Below are positions 35,274-46,612 of a stretch of DNA of 64,000 bases, piece by piece. The notes under the pieces were generated by a model. The model was given only the letters and a program-made list of their open reading frames with translations, had not been told where the DNA came from and did no database searches. The number at the start of each line of letters is the position of its first letter. Positions within the stretch are counted from its first letter, which is position 1. The position numbers and the translations under genes were made by a program. This stretch comes from Phaeosaccion multiseriatum (taxonomy: Eukaryota > Ochrophyta, other classes), in NCBI GenBank assembly GCA_965112735.1, contig OZ218956.1, positions 1-64,000 of the forward strand, read 5' to 3'.

Positions 35274-38200
35274 ACACACACCATACACAAACACACACAC
35301 CTGCGGCACCTCCATAAGGCGCAGCTCGAGGTCCCCGAGGGGAGCAAAGGGCACTCCGTCACCGCTGCGAGTGGCCCTCCGGCGACTGGCAGAGGCCTCC
35401 CACAGGGCCAAAGACCCTGATCCTCGCTCTGATCCTCGCTCACCCTCCGCCCCCTGCTCCTGCTCGGGGCTGTCTCCGCCCCCCTCCCCCTCCCCCTCCC
35501 CGTCCATGCTCGCGTCGCTGTCGCTGTTGGCGGAGTCGTTCGAGTTGTCGGACGCATCTCCGTCTCCGTCTGCTTCGACCCCCTCCGCCGCCGCTGAAGC
35601 CGTTTCCTCCTTCTGCGCTGCTGCTTCGTTCTTCGGCGCCGTGCTTGAGCCGCCCTCCCCTTCCTCCGCAGTCCCTCCGCTCACCCCTCCTGCCGACTCC
35701 CCTTCGGCCAAGGGGTTTGCCTCGGGCTTGTCAATGTCTTTGTCCTCCTTGTAGATGTCGGGGAACACCTTCAGCAGTCGAGCTCGCAGTGCTCTCTCCC
35801 TCCTCCCCGCGGGGTTGAGCCAGTCAATGAGCCGCCTCACGTCCGTCTTGCCGGGCATCACGACCCACTCCCTCTTACCCACCTGCCGCAGCGCCCTGAT
35901 GACCCGCGCATTCAGATCCTCCTGCCCGTCCTCCTGCCCGCCCTCCTGCCCGCCCTCCTCCTCGCTCTCCGCCTCGGCCTCCGGCAGCGGCGGGCAGGAG
36001 AAGACGCGGTATCCGTCCTCCGGGAAGCAAAAGTAGAGGTTCTGATGGCGGTCCGCCCCCAGCGGCAAGGTGCGGTAGCCCCCAAGCCTGACCGCCTCCT
36101 CCACCACCCTTTCCCTCGCCTGCCTGATGTCGTGAGTCTGCGCCTGCTCGGCCCGTGCATACAACATGTTCGCAGCGCACACGTCGTGGACGATGGGGCC
36201 CGGCAGAGATCGCGCGTCCTCTCTCTCGGCCTTGTGGTCGCTGTTGAGGAGAGGGAAGTAAGGCATGGGTAGGGCAGGGGCCCCAACGCGCCTCCCCGCG
36301 TCCCTTACGTGCAGCTGCACCTTGGCGCCGTCGTACTCGGCCCGCATGCTCTGGTGCATCTGGAGGGGGGCAGCATGAGGGTATGTGGTCAATGGCGGGA
36401 CACATCGACAAGCTCGGCACGGGAGACGAAACTGAAGCTGCTGCCAAGAAGAGAGAGAGAGATGAGGAAGACAGCGAGAGAGAGACGAGAGAGATGGGGG
36501 GGAGAGAGACACACAGACAGAGAGAGAGAGAGTCCAAAAGACGAGGCCTCCGACGGCCTCCCCGCGACGCTTCCCTCTCACGGCTCACCTCGATGTGCTT
36601 GCGCGCCTCCTCCCTGGACTGTCCTCTCACGAGGGGGCTGCAGATGGAGAGGTCCGTCATACCGCAGTACTCGCACACGGGTAGCGCAGCAGGGGCAGCA
36701 GCAGGGGCAGCAGCAGGGGCAGCAGCAGGGGCAGCCGGTGTTGACGCCTTGGGGCTCTCGGCAGGGGCGGCCTTGTCAGTGACTGCAGTCACAGCGGCAG
36801 TTGTATGCGCAGCTGTACTGTCGGTGATGGCGTCGTCCCAATTGAGCGACGCTGCCGACACAGAGCAGCTCAAGGCCTCTTCCAGCCCTGCCCAGAGGGA
36901 ACACTTGCGCTTCTTGCACACTTGCGTCGATGAGGAGGCCTTCTTGCCCCCCGCCCCCCCCTTTGCGCCTGCCCCTCCCTTGGCCACCTCCTTACACGCC
37001 GCGCACTTGCCGCAGCCCTTGGAACGGCACCCCTTGCAGGTTCCGCAGCGTGCCCTCTTGCCAGCCCCCGCCTTGGAGCCGGCAGGAGCTTTGCCGCCAG
37101 AAGAAGCAGAAGCGCCCGCAGCCGCAGCGGCCCCGTCACCGTCACCATCATCGGCTCCAATAGCAGCTGCACCCGCGGCAGCTTTGGACCCTTCGGCAGA
37201 GGCAGAGGTAGCAGCAGCGGCGGCAGTGGCCTTCCCTTTGCTCCCTGCCCCGCCGCCCCCGGCCTTCGCTACCCCCTCCTTTCCCTCCTTCTCCGCCTCC
37301 TTCATTGCCTTCCGCAGCGCCTTGGCCTTCTCCCTGGCCACAAACATGACAACGGCCTCCTTGAGCTTGGCCTCCACCTTGCGCCTCCTTTCCCTCTCTG
37401 AAGGCTCCTCCTCGAATCGCTCCACCTTACCGCCGCCCCCGCCCCCCGTGGCCTTGCTCCTGCTGGCCCCTTTGCCCCCCCCCGTCCCCGCCCCTCCCGC
37501 CCCGCCCTTGCTCCTCCTGCTGCACCCCTTGCAGAAAAAGGGCACGTCGTCCGGTGGTACCTCCTTGAGCCTTGAGCAGGACAGATGCACCTCCCCGTCG
37601 CAGCCGTCGCACACAAGCACTCGGCTGTCGTCGCTGTCGAAGGTGCTCCCCCAGCAGGCGATGCACACCCCCGGGGTCCTGCCCAGGTCCTGACCGTCAT
37701 CATCGTCAAGGTCCGCCGCCACGCCCCCCCCGTCCTTATCAGCGTCGCCCCCCTCCCCCTCCCTGCTGCGCTTCAGCTGCTGCCAGTACTCCACAGCGGC
37801 ATCTCCTCCGACGCTCCTCAGCATGCCTGAAGGAGCGAGGGAGGGAGAAAGGGAGGGAGAGACAAGAGAGGCGAGTCAGAACAGTACAGCACACTTTCTC
37901 CACATGAGGAGGGGCTGCCGCAGCTGCTCTGGAGTGGCACACACACACACACACGCAAGAACAACACCGTGCCCTGTTCACTTACCCTGGAAGCTGCTGT
38001 TGCTGAGCTTGGCGCCGGAGAGGGCCTTCTTGCGGAGATTGTCGCAGCGCTGCTTGGCCTCCACGAGATAAGTGTGCAGAGCGGGGGTGGCCAGCGCCAG
38101 CTGAGAGAGGGCCAGCAGCACCAACAAGCGCTCCGCCGCGGTGAGTCCGAAAGGCTTGGAGGGCAGGGCGCCACCGTCCCTCCTCGATAAGATGCACAGG

Positions 38201-41052
38201 GCGTCGTAGAGCACACAAGAGGAGCCCTCGCGCCGCAGAACAGCGGCCATGCGCCTGGGAGGGAAGAGGGAGGGAGGGAGGGAAGGAGGGAAGGAGGAAG
38301 GAGGGAGGAAGGGAGGGCGGTGCGTGACTTATGGCGTGAGAACAAAGTACTGCAGAGAGCTCCTCCCAGACAGCCGCCCCGCACTGCCAACCCCCCTCCG
38401 TCCACTGCCATCTCCCACCTGTTGAGGAGATAGTCCAGCGCCTTGGGCACCCCGGGGAAGATGCCCCACGCCGGGGACGGCTTGAGATCCACCTCCCCCT
38501 CGCAGCACAGCAGAGGCCGCACCAGCGGGACGGGCTGACGCACAGCCAGCGCCCTACCCAGTGTACGGACAGCCGGCTCCACGCACTGCGGACAGAACCA
38601 ATCGCCTCTTGGCAGGGAGTCGAGGGGCGGCTCTCCGCAGGTCAGGTGCCAGAGTCCGTCGCAGCCGTCGCACAGCACGGTGTGTCCGCTGCCCGTGGCT
38701 CCTCCGCAGCCGCAGCAAGGCCGCTCCTCCAGGAATACGTCTTTGATGCAGGGCATGAGCGCCACGGGGCCGCCCCCCGCCACTGCTGCTGTGCCCTCCT
38801 GCCCCCCGCCCTTCTCTTCTCGCTCTTGGTGCTGCTGCTGCTGCTGCTGTAGCGCGAGGAGCGGCGCCATGAGCCACTGCCGCACCAACCGCTCGAATAC
38901 CTTGCTCAGCCTCTGCGCCCCTGCGAAGGCGGCTGTGCCCTCGTGGTTGTAGCAGAAGCAGTTCTCCCACATGCGCCGCACGTCCAGGCAGAACGCCTCC
39001 ACCACTCGCTGAGGCTGAGGCTCTTGAGGCTGCTTCGGCAAGTCACCCAGTGGCCCACTCGTCCCTCCTCCTCCTCCTCCTCCGTAGTGCCCCGCCAGCA
39101 GCCTCTCTGCCACTCCGCAGATGCTGAGGGGTTCTCTAATGGTCTCTTTGTAGTCGGGCACGTCCCAAGGATCCACCTCCTCCACGAACACGTGGCTGGA
39201 GGGGTGGCGCCACACCTCCCGCAGCACCGCCGCACAGCGCCGCGCAAACGTCAGATCATCCCATTCGCAGCCGCCGCTGCCGTTGCCGGGGGTCTCCCCC
39301 TCGCCATTGGCACCCCCCCCGCTGCCACTGCCGCTGCTGTTGGGCAGTTCACCGGTGCGGACGAAGTGGTCGAGGTGGCGCCTCACGCGAACTCTGCGCT
39401 CCTCATCCTCTTCGTCCTCCTCCTCCTCCTCGCTCTCTTCCTCCTCGCTCTCGTTCTCATGCCCCTCGGGCCGCGCCTGGAGCGGCAGAATGGGATTCAC
39501 GAGTGCGTCGCCCCCCAGCGCCGCAGAAGGAGCGCCAGCAGCAGCAGAAGCAGTTGGTGATTCAGCAGCACCTTCCGAGGGAGGCTCGGGGGTCTGGCTG
39601 CTGCTGCCACCTTGCGAAGGAGGCTCCGTCTTGGGCTCCGTCTTGGGCGCTACAGTCACAGCGGTCTCCTTCTCTCTCCCGCCTTGACCGGCCCCGGTCT
39701 CCCCTGTCTGTGGCTTGACCTCCTCCATCTCCATCGCGTCCTCTACGGTAGACTTGGCGGTAGTAGTGGTAGCAGCGGTGGCGGCGTCCCCAAGGGGGTG
39801 CGGCTCATCGGTATCCATCTCTGAGGGCTGAGGTGCCGGGGAAGTAGACACGCCGCCCGCCAGTGGCTCGGTCTTGACCGCTGCTCCCTCTCCACCCTTC
39901 CCACCCTCTTGACTGGCCTGCAGCCCCAGCCCCTCCGCCTCATTCGGCGGCCCGTCCGAGCCTATATCCATGTCCGTCGTGTGGCCGTTCACTGCGGCAC
40001 CCGACGTATCCCCAGAGCCTCCCCCGCTCCCCGCCGCGCTGCTGATGCCGGCTGTCGTGTCTGTCGCTGCTCCTTCCTCAACAAGGAGCGCCCCTCCCCC
40101 GCCCTCCTCGCCTCCCTCCATGTCGCTCCTGCTGCGCTTGGTGCTGCTGCTGGTGCCTTGTTGCCCCTGATGATGCTGCCGCTGCTTATTCCTGAGCTCC
40201 ACCCTCTGGCGAAGCAAGAAGGTCATCTCCCTGTCGGACTTCCAGTCCCTGTCCGGGCCCTTGAGGATGCCCTTGACTTGGGCGTCCCCCATGCCCAAGT
40301 GCTCCTTGCACAGCTTCATGACCAAGCACTGCCTGGCCAGCTCGGGCCAGGTGAGCTGATTCACCGCCAGGCCGCACTCCACCGGCACGTCTATACCCTT
40401 CCTCTCCTTGTCGGCCCCTATGGCGTCGAAGGGGCTGCCAAGGTGTGAGTGCAGCTCCGGCAGTAGCTGCCGCACCACCGCCACGCACACCCCATCCAGC
40501 AGGGCCTGCGCCTCTTTGTGTGCGGACTCTGCCGCTTCTTTCGCTGCCTCCTTCGCTCTGTCCACCTCCACAAACTCAAAATCGGCCTCGCCTTCGCCTT
40601 CCTCTTCATCGTCTTCGCCCTTGGCCTCATTACCCTCCTTCTCCTCCTTTCCCTCCCCCGCCGCGGCGGCGACGACGGTACCGTTCTCTCTCGACCCCTC
40701 CTGCCCGTCCTGCCCGTTGTCCGTCTCCTTGTTCGGCTCAGAGAGCAGCAAGGGGGCGCTCTCACCGCTGCCTTCTTGACCTTCTTGAGCCCCCCCTCCG
40801 TCTTCACCCTCGGCGGCGGGGCACATGGTGACGATGGCGTCCTGAAGCTGCCGCAGAGAAGGCGTCATGCGCAGGCCCAGCGGCCGAGAGAAGGTGCGTA
40901 GGAACATCCACAGCTCAATCACGTGATCTGTGCGTACCCCTGGAAGGTATATAGGAACGGGCCCAGTGGATGTGTCCTCCTCCGCCTTCTCCCCCTCTTG
41001 GGGTTGCCCAGCCCCGCCCTCACTCCCCTCGTCCTGCTGATGTACCACCAAC

Positions 41053-41084
<32 letters not shown>

Positions 41085-43949
41085 CGCAGTCGAGCTGCCC
41101 GGTGCTTCCCCTGCTGCTATTGAAGGGGTGGGCTCTGGTCTGGGGTCGTCCCTCCAGCCCTCCAGCAGCTCGTCCTCCACCGCCGGCCCCTCTCCCTCCT
41201 CACTGTCGCCCTTCTCCTCCGCGTCGAATAGCGCCAGCACGGTCGCGCGAGCTTCCTTCCTGCGAAGCTTGAGCTGTGCCTCCACCTCTTTGCGCACCTT
41301 GGGCAGCGGCACAAGCGCGGGCGGCCCGCTGCCTCCCTTGCCTCCTTTTGCCGCCCCTTTCCCCCCCTTTCCCCCTTTTCCTAACCCCGCCCCGCCGGCG
41401 GCCTTCTTGCTCGCCGCCTGCGCCGCTCTGCGCTCTTTGGCACGTTGCGCGGCCTTGAGCGCTTTGGCTTCCTTTGCCTCCGCCTCCCTCTCCTCCTTCT
41501 CGTCCTTCTTCTTCCTTGCCTGCTCCTCCTTCTGCTGCCGCGACTCCTCCTGCTGCTTATCCTCCCTCCTCTCCTGCTGACGCTCCTTAATCCACTCCCT
41601 GTCCTCCTTGGACGTGTTGGCCTTCCACTGCTCCTCGAGGCGAGTAAAGAGGTCGGCGCTCGTAACGCTCAGCGGTAGGCCCTTGTCCTGCTCGCCCTTG
41701 CTGCGCTTGAGTTGCTCCTCGTAGAAGGCCGGCTTGACCCCCTTGTGCTGCGTGGTGAAGGTGTATGCCTCGCACTGCAGCGCCCCGTCGAGCCCCTCCA
41801 CGAGGTACTGGGCTGAGAAGTTGAAGAAGCTCGGCCCGCCCAGCACGGCTTCCTTCTCCCTGCCGCTGCCCGCCAGGCCCAGCTTTTCGTTCAGGGCTCT
41901 CCACGCGTCCTTCTCGCGCCTCTCCTGCACGTAGCCCTCCCCGTAGTCGATGCGGAACAGCGGCCCCTCCTCCCCCCCGTCCAGAATGGTGCACGTCAGC
42001 CGCACGGGTTTGCCCCACTTGCCGCTGAGGAGGCTCATGGCGGCTTTGAGGCAGCAATACCCCACGGGCCACAGCTTTTTGGAGCTGTGATAACTGGGGC
42101 GCCCCTTCTGAAGCTTCCCCAGGGCCTTGAGCAGCATGTCATCGAAGGCCACAGGCTGCGAGGGGCCCGCACCATCGGCGAAGGCTGCGGCGTAGCGAGA
42201 TAGGGCTCCGGCAGCGGCTGACGGGAGGGGAAGAGGGGGAGCACAATAGAGTAGTGCACACGAGGAGGGCGTGAGGGACACTCGAGTCGCAACATGGTGG
42301 AGGCATATCGGCCGGGTACGTTGCTCAGAGGGCGCCTTCCCAAGTACTCACTCAAGAAAGACAAAGCAAGGGGCGGCCCACACACCGGACCCACACAACT
42401 CCGCTTAAGCCTTGGACAGAGGCACACACAATCCTAAAAAAAAAAAAAAAAAAAAAAAAAAAGCCTCGGCGGCCGAGTGTGGTACACAGGGCCTCTCGGC
42501 TCCTCAGCAGCGCGAGACAGCGCCACTGCAGGAGGCCAGGCTGGAGGCGCAATGCAGCCAACAAGAGCAGCCAACAAGGGGCCCTTGGTCAGGGGGGGGG
42601 GGCTCCTACTGCTCCTCATGCCGCGAGGGCGCAACGTGGCAAAGAGGCTGCCCCCCGCACACAGGGAAAGAACGCATCGCGCGGCCCGCGGCCATACACA
42701 CACACACACACACACTCATACACACTTCTCACATTTGTGCGCGGCCTTTCTGCTGACCCCCGCGGCGCCGTCGTCATTGAGCCCTTCCTCCCCGCCCTTG
42801 CCCTCTTGCTGCTGCTGCAGGTACTTCCTCACGTCCGCCTTCTTGGTGAAGACGTTTCCCTTTCCATCCATGTACTTGCAGCTGAAGAACTCCTGCCCCT
42901 GCAGCTCCACCTGAGGGGGTAGTGGGGTGGATGGAGTGGTACAGCGATACAGGGAGGCACACCAGTCAGAGGGGATGATGGGCCTAGCGGCAAGGGGCGA
43001 GCGTGCGTGTAGGAGCGCGGGGAGCAACGAAAGGCCGCGCGATCCGCAACGCAGCACAAAGACGGCAAGGCTGGTCCGCTGAGCAGCCTCTCCCTCTCCC
43101 TACACCTGCGAGCTCCCCCTCCCGCGCCTCACTCACCTCAATATTCCAGCCCTTGACCAGGCTCTTGGAGAGCCCCTTCTTGACGAGGTACTGCTTCAGC
43201 ACCACCATGGCGTTCTTGCGCTCCTCCTCCATGTCCACCTCCTCCTCCTCCTCCTCGCCGCCCTCGCCAACCCCTCGACCCCCCCTTCCCTTCCTAGCGG
43301 CACCAGGGTCGGAGTCGCCGTGCTTGCCGCCCCCGCCCCCACGGTCGCCTTCTCTCCTCCTCTCGCCCCCAGCGTGACCTGTCTTTTGTCCGCCGTTCGC
43401 TGAGGCCCGCTTCGAAGGTGTGGAGGAGTCATCCCGTCTCCTCTCCATCCCCTTGCCGCTGTCGCTCCTCTGGGACTTGTCCCAGCTGTCCTTGCCCTGC
43501 CCCCCCCGCCCCCGTTCCCTACTCCACTCCCTCTCTTTACTCCGGCCCGTCTCCCCCTTTCTCCCACCTCCTTCGTTGTCATAGTCTCTATCTCTCTCTC
43601 TTCTGCCCCGGCTTACGGACCTGTCCTTATCCCATCCGTGGCGATCTCTGCTCTTCCTGTGGCGGGAGGAGGACCGGTCTCTGTCTCTGTCCCTGCCATG
43701 CCCCCCACCCCTCGCCCTCGAGATACTTCTGCTCCTGCTCCTGCTCCTACTCCTGCTCCTACTCCTGCTGTAGCTCCTACTGCTCCTCCTCCTCTCCCTG
43801 CTGTCATGATGTCTGCTGCTGCTTTCCGGCTTGTGTCGTCGCTCCCTCCCCCCATCTTCTCGGTGGTGCTCTCTGTGGCGGCCGTCTCGATGATTCTCCC
43901 AATCTCCGTTCTCCCTCCGCCTGCCGCTGCTGAAATCACGGTCGCCCAT
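31171..43949 (-). CDS. Giant multidomain chromatin reader, MBD9/BAZ-like, 11 exons
   Basis: Exons 43949-43137, 42910-42733, 42217-38419, 38254-37986, 37826-36589, 36359-35301, 34951-34868, 34648-34542, 34082-33281, 32982-32440 and 32253-31171 join in frame (3324 residues). Modules: Arg/Ser head (1-240); MBD-like fold (258-312, GWNIE then [11 protein letters not shown]); FYRN (377-425, [20 protein letters not shown]); FYRC (430-500); charged coiled coil; DDT (756-805); WHIM1 (near 947, [11 protein letters not shown]); bromodomain (1320-1447); PHD (1490-1543); WHIM2-like (1600-1700); PHD (1735-1790); CXXC (1942-1994, [16 protein letters not shown]); Cys/His finger (2072-2165); WHIM3/WSD (2190-2300, [13 protein letters not shown]); acidic linkers; RanBP2 finger (near 2972, WECKECT); bromodomain (3129-3222, PMDLGT, YN); PHD (3259-3323). 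Order recalls plant MBD9 and animal BAZ subunits of ISWI remodellers, so a histone- and DNA-reading ISWI partner is likely. It could still be two genes; phase argues for one. Confidence 0.85.
34226..34540. repeat. 10-bp minisatellite, about 31 copies, abutting a splice donor
   Basis: The unit is CTTGCATGTC, with interspersed CTTGCATGTA copies, in intron 8 of the giant chromatin gene. On the transcript strand the intron opens GTAAGC and enters the array within 10 bases. The tenfold period leaves long open frames on both strands, which are artefacts. Confidence 0.93.
34817..34850. repeat. TGAC tetranucleotide microsatellite
   Basis: About eight TGAC copies lie in intron 7 of the giant chromatin gene, followed immediately by ACCAGGTACTGACTAACC at the exon 7 boundary. 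Confidence 0.85.
35095..35300. repeat. CA-rich microsatellite reaching a splice donor
   Basis: A mostly perfect CA array with ACCATACACAAACAC interruptions fills intron 6 (34952-35300) of the giant gene. The donor GTGTGT of exon 6 is itself the first bases of the array on the transcript strand. Confidence 0.9.
42436..42462. repeat. 27-base poly(A) tract in an intron
   Basis: A run of 27 A on the + strand (poly-T in the transcript) lies in intron 2 (42218-42732) of the giant chromatin gene. No target-site duplication was recognised around it, so retroposition is not claimed. Confidence 0.8.
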
Positions 43950-44823
43950 TGGCCTGACCCCGTCACATCTAGTACCCGCACAGGTACGTCACGAGTCAGC
44001 TCCAGAGCATGCAGCCATCCTGAAGGAAGTGTCGTCCTTGCCAAAAAAAAAAAAGAGGGCAGAAGGAGAGAGAGAGAATCCTGCCGTTCCCTCCCCTTCC
44101 GGCTACAATGAGCACCGCCAAGCAAGGCGAGATCGCGCTCGCCGTCTTCCTCCTCCCCGCGCCCTCCTTTCCTCCTTCACCGCGTCCTCCCTGCTTTCCC
44201 TCAGAGTGAAGAGGGGGGGGTGACCCAACCAAACATTACGTGCACGTTACGTAAGGATTGTGTGTGGTGGGCGCGTGCGTGTCTATTGTAGATTCTGTAG
44301 GCTTTCTGTTCCCCCTGAGGGCTGGAGGTTGCTGAAGGTAGAATGAGAGAATGAGGGTGATGTAGCATATGGTCAAATGGCCGCTGGTCGACCACTGGCG
44401 TGCTATCTGCTACGGGCTGTTCACCACCGCCCCCCTGGTCTCCTCCCTACTACGTACTCAAAGGCCAATCCTTTGTCCCTCGTCTCGTGAGCGGATCATA
44501 CGGGGCCTTTCCGCGCCTGCGAGTGACAGGGTAACAGGCTGGAGCAGGCCTTTGTTGTGTTCGGTCGTCGCCGTCAGAGTGCGAGAACCGGCGGTAGCGA
44601 CAAAGGCTCCGACGTGTAGAGCTTTGTCGGGAGTCCTTCCCACGAGGAGGATAGTGACGCCGCAAGGGTCCAAGGGGCGCCCATTCCATGAATCGCCGCG
44701 CCACCTCACCCTTCAACAGGGCAACAGGGCGCAGGCGCGCTGGGTCCCGCCGAGTGAGCCCCCCTCCGTAGAGCGGATAAGTGGCGTACAGAGGCTGGTC
44801 TGGTCCTGACTTGTCTTCTCTCC
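43950..44823. other. Intergenic region upstream of the giant chromatin gene
   Basis: About 870 bp between two minus-strand genes. It should contain the promoter of the giant gene and the 3' UTR of its upstream neighbour. An A12 tract lies at 44041-44053. Several short open frames overlap on both strands around 44370-44820, but none shows splice sites or a recognisable protein. Confidence 0.55.
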
Positions 44824-46144
44824 TCATCCATTGCTTCGCTTGTCCAGGGCAAGCTCTTGCGGCCACCACTCCTCGGTGTAGGCCTCGCCCACAGACACGC
44901 CCTTGCCAAAGAGCAGTGAGGCATCCATCAGCGTCGCCAACTGCAGCTCTCCCACGACTGACAGAAACACGCGCTCCAGCAGCCCGCCGCTCCCGGAAGG
45001 GCTCTGAGCCTGGAGAAGGTCACAAACGGTGGAGGCAGTATCGGTTTTCGCGTGGGTGCGTGCGTCCCAGGTGCTCATCGTGATGGGCCATGGCTGCCTT
45101 TCCGCCAGGCAAGCACAAGATGGGGGGCAGTAAGCCTCCCTCCTTCCCGTTGTACTCAATCTCCCTCCCTCCCCTCCCTCCTCTGCTCACCTGTTGGTCC
45201 TTGTCCTCCGCGAGCGTCAAGACGCCAAAGTGCACCCGCCTGGCCCATGCGTGCACCTCTCGCCTCAGCTGCGGCGACAAGGGCGACTGCCTGGCCTCGG
45301 CCTCCCCCCCGTCCGCCGGGAGGACCACCAGCTTGCATCCCGTGTGGCTGCTGTGGCTTGAGTGCAGCACGTGCTCCCATTCCATGAGCGGAGCCAGCAG
45401 CATATCGTCCTTGCTGGTGCTCAGCGCCTTGCTTGTGGTACGGGCGGCCCCGGGAGTGGGGCAGCGCGCTTGCGTCTCGAGGGGGAGGGCGAGCACCACG
45501 GCAGAGGCTCCGGCGCAGATATTGGGGAGAAGGCTCGTGTAGAGAAGCTGTGGGGTAAGGCGGAGATGCTGGAGTTAGTGAGCCCTTACAATAAAAAAAT
45601 AAATTGCAAAAGACCCCCTTCGCCTTCGGCTCTCGGCCCCTTGCTCTTCTTGCTCTGCACGCACCTCTCCTGCCGACACGAGCACGAAGTGCACCCTGTA
45701 TACGAGCCCGTTCTCCAGAGTGTATTCGCGGACCTGGTCAGAGGGGGACACCGGGGGCGTGAGGCAGGAAAAAGAGGCTAGGCAGCGCAGCAGCTGGAAC
45801 ACCCCTGTGCTGGGGTGGTGTGGCGCGCTAACCTGAGTCATGTCGAGACAGCTCCCCTCCTGCATTCCATTCTTCCCTCCCGCCCCCCTTTGAGGCCCGC
45901 TGCGGGGGCCATTGCCGCTGAGCTCCTGCAGCTTCTGCGTCCCGCAGAGCAGCACAATCTTCAGGCCGTAGTGGAAGTAGTTGTTGGTGTTGGCGCCATT
46001 GCTGCTGCCGCCGCCCCCGTCACCAAGACTATGGTCTACTGGTCGTCGGTGGACCACAGTGGAGGAGGAGCTGGCCGAGCCTGGTGGCTGCTTCTGAGCT
46101 GCAGCTGTTACGGCCCCCAACCCCCCCGCTCTTGCCGGAGGCAT
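44824..46144 (-). CDS. Unknown protein with possible degenerate GTPase-like fold, 4 exons
   Basis: Exons 46144-45833, 45733-45665, 45547-45191 and 45009-44824 join in frame (307 residues). The head is low complexity. The rest alternates predicted strands and helices: GLKIVLLCGTQ, then VYRVHFVLVSAGELLY, then GASAVVLALPLE, a Trp-bearing helix, and GCKLVVLPADGG. This order loosely recalls a Ras-like fold (switch II-like AGE, NKxD-like segment), as in degenerate members such as IFT22 or CENP-M, but no GxxxxGK[S/T] P-loop is present. I do not recognise a family, and the fold is inference. The 46144 ATG follows an in-frame Gln-rich stretch with no earlier ATG that I could find. It is head-to-head with the zinc-knuckle gene, 468 bp apart. 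Confidence 0.65.
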
Positions 46145-46612
46145 TTCAACGCGCCGCGCCGGATGCTGCCGCTGCCGCTGCTGCTGTTGATGCTGTTGCT
46201 GCTGTAGGCTCAGGAAGCAAGTGGTCCATTTAATAAGGGGTGGACGGATGGAGAGAACGGAGAGAATATATTATACTTATTATACCGCCAAAGGGAGGAG
46301 AAGAAGCAGCGACGTGAAACGATATGAGCTGGTTGGAATCCTCCACGGGCGTCGCCAGTTGGGACTCTCCTTTTTTCTTTTTTTTCCCGACCCCAGCCCC
46401 CCAATTCATTTCCTTCGCTGAGAGACGGGGGTGGAGAGAGAGGGCGAGCGAGAGAGAGAGAGGAGGGAGGGGAGAGGGGGGGGGGGGAGGAGGGCTGAAA
46501 GAGAGGAGCAGCCGCATCATCCGCTGAGAGACGGGGGGTTAGAGAGGGAGAGGGAGGAGAACGCACGCCAGGTACGCAAAGAGAGGATCAGGATCAGCCG
46601 CCGCATCATAGA
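46145..46612. promoter_or_regulatory. Divergent promoter region with GA-rich tract
   Basis: The 468 bp between the unknown gene (-) and the BRCT/RRM gene (+) hold a TATA-like ATATATTATACTTATTATA at 46264-46282 and a purine tract at 46430-46500 (GAGAGAGAG and a G run). The phrase CGCTGAGAGACGGGGG occurs twice, at about 46417 and 46521, which suggests a short local duplication. Confidence 0.55.

Noticed and set aside
35011-35317. CVCVCV and HTHTHT open frames
   Set aside because: They are translations of a CA/GT microsatellite within intron 6 of the giant gene.
42436-42462. Retroposed gene tail marked by a poly(A) run
   Set aside because: No upstream processed gene sequence or flanking duplication was recognised; it may be simple slippage.
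42716-43949. A separate short RS/MBD gene ending at a stop near 42716
   Set aside because: The stop lies past a good donor (AAAT|GTGAGA) whose phase 1 matches the acceptor of the FYRN exon exactly, so joining is the better model, though not proven.
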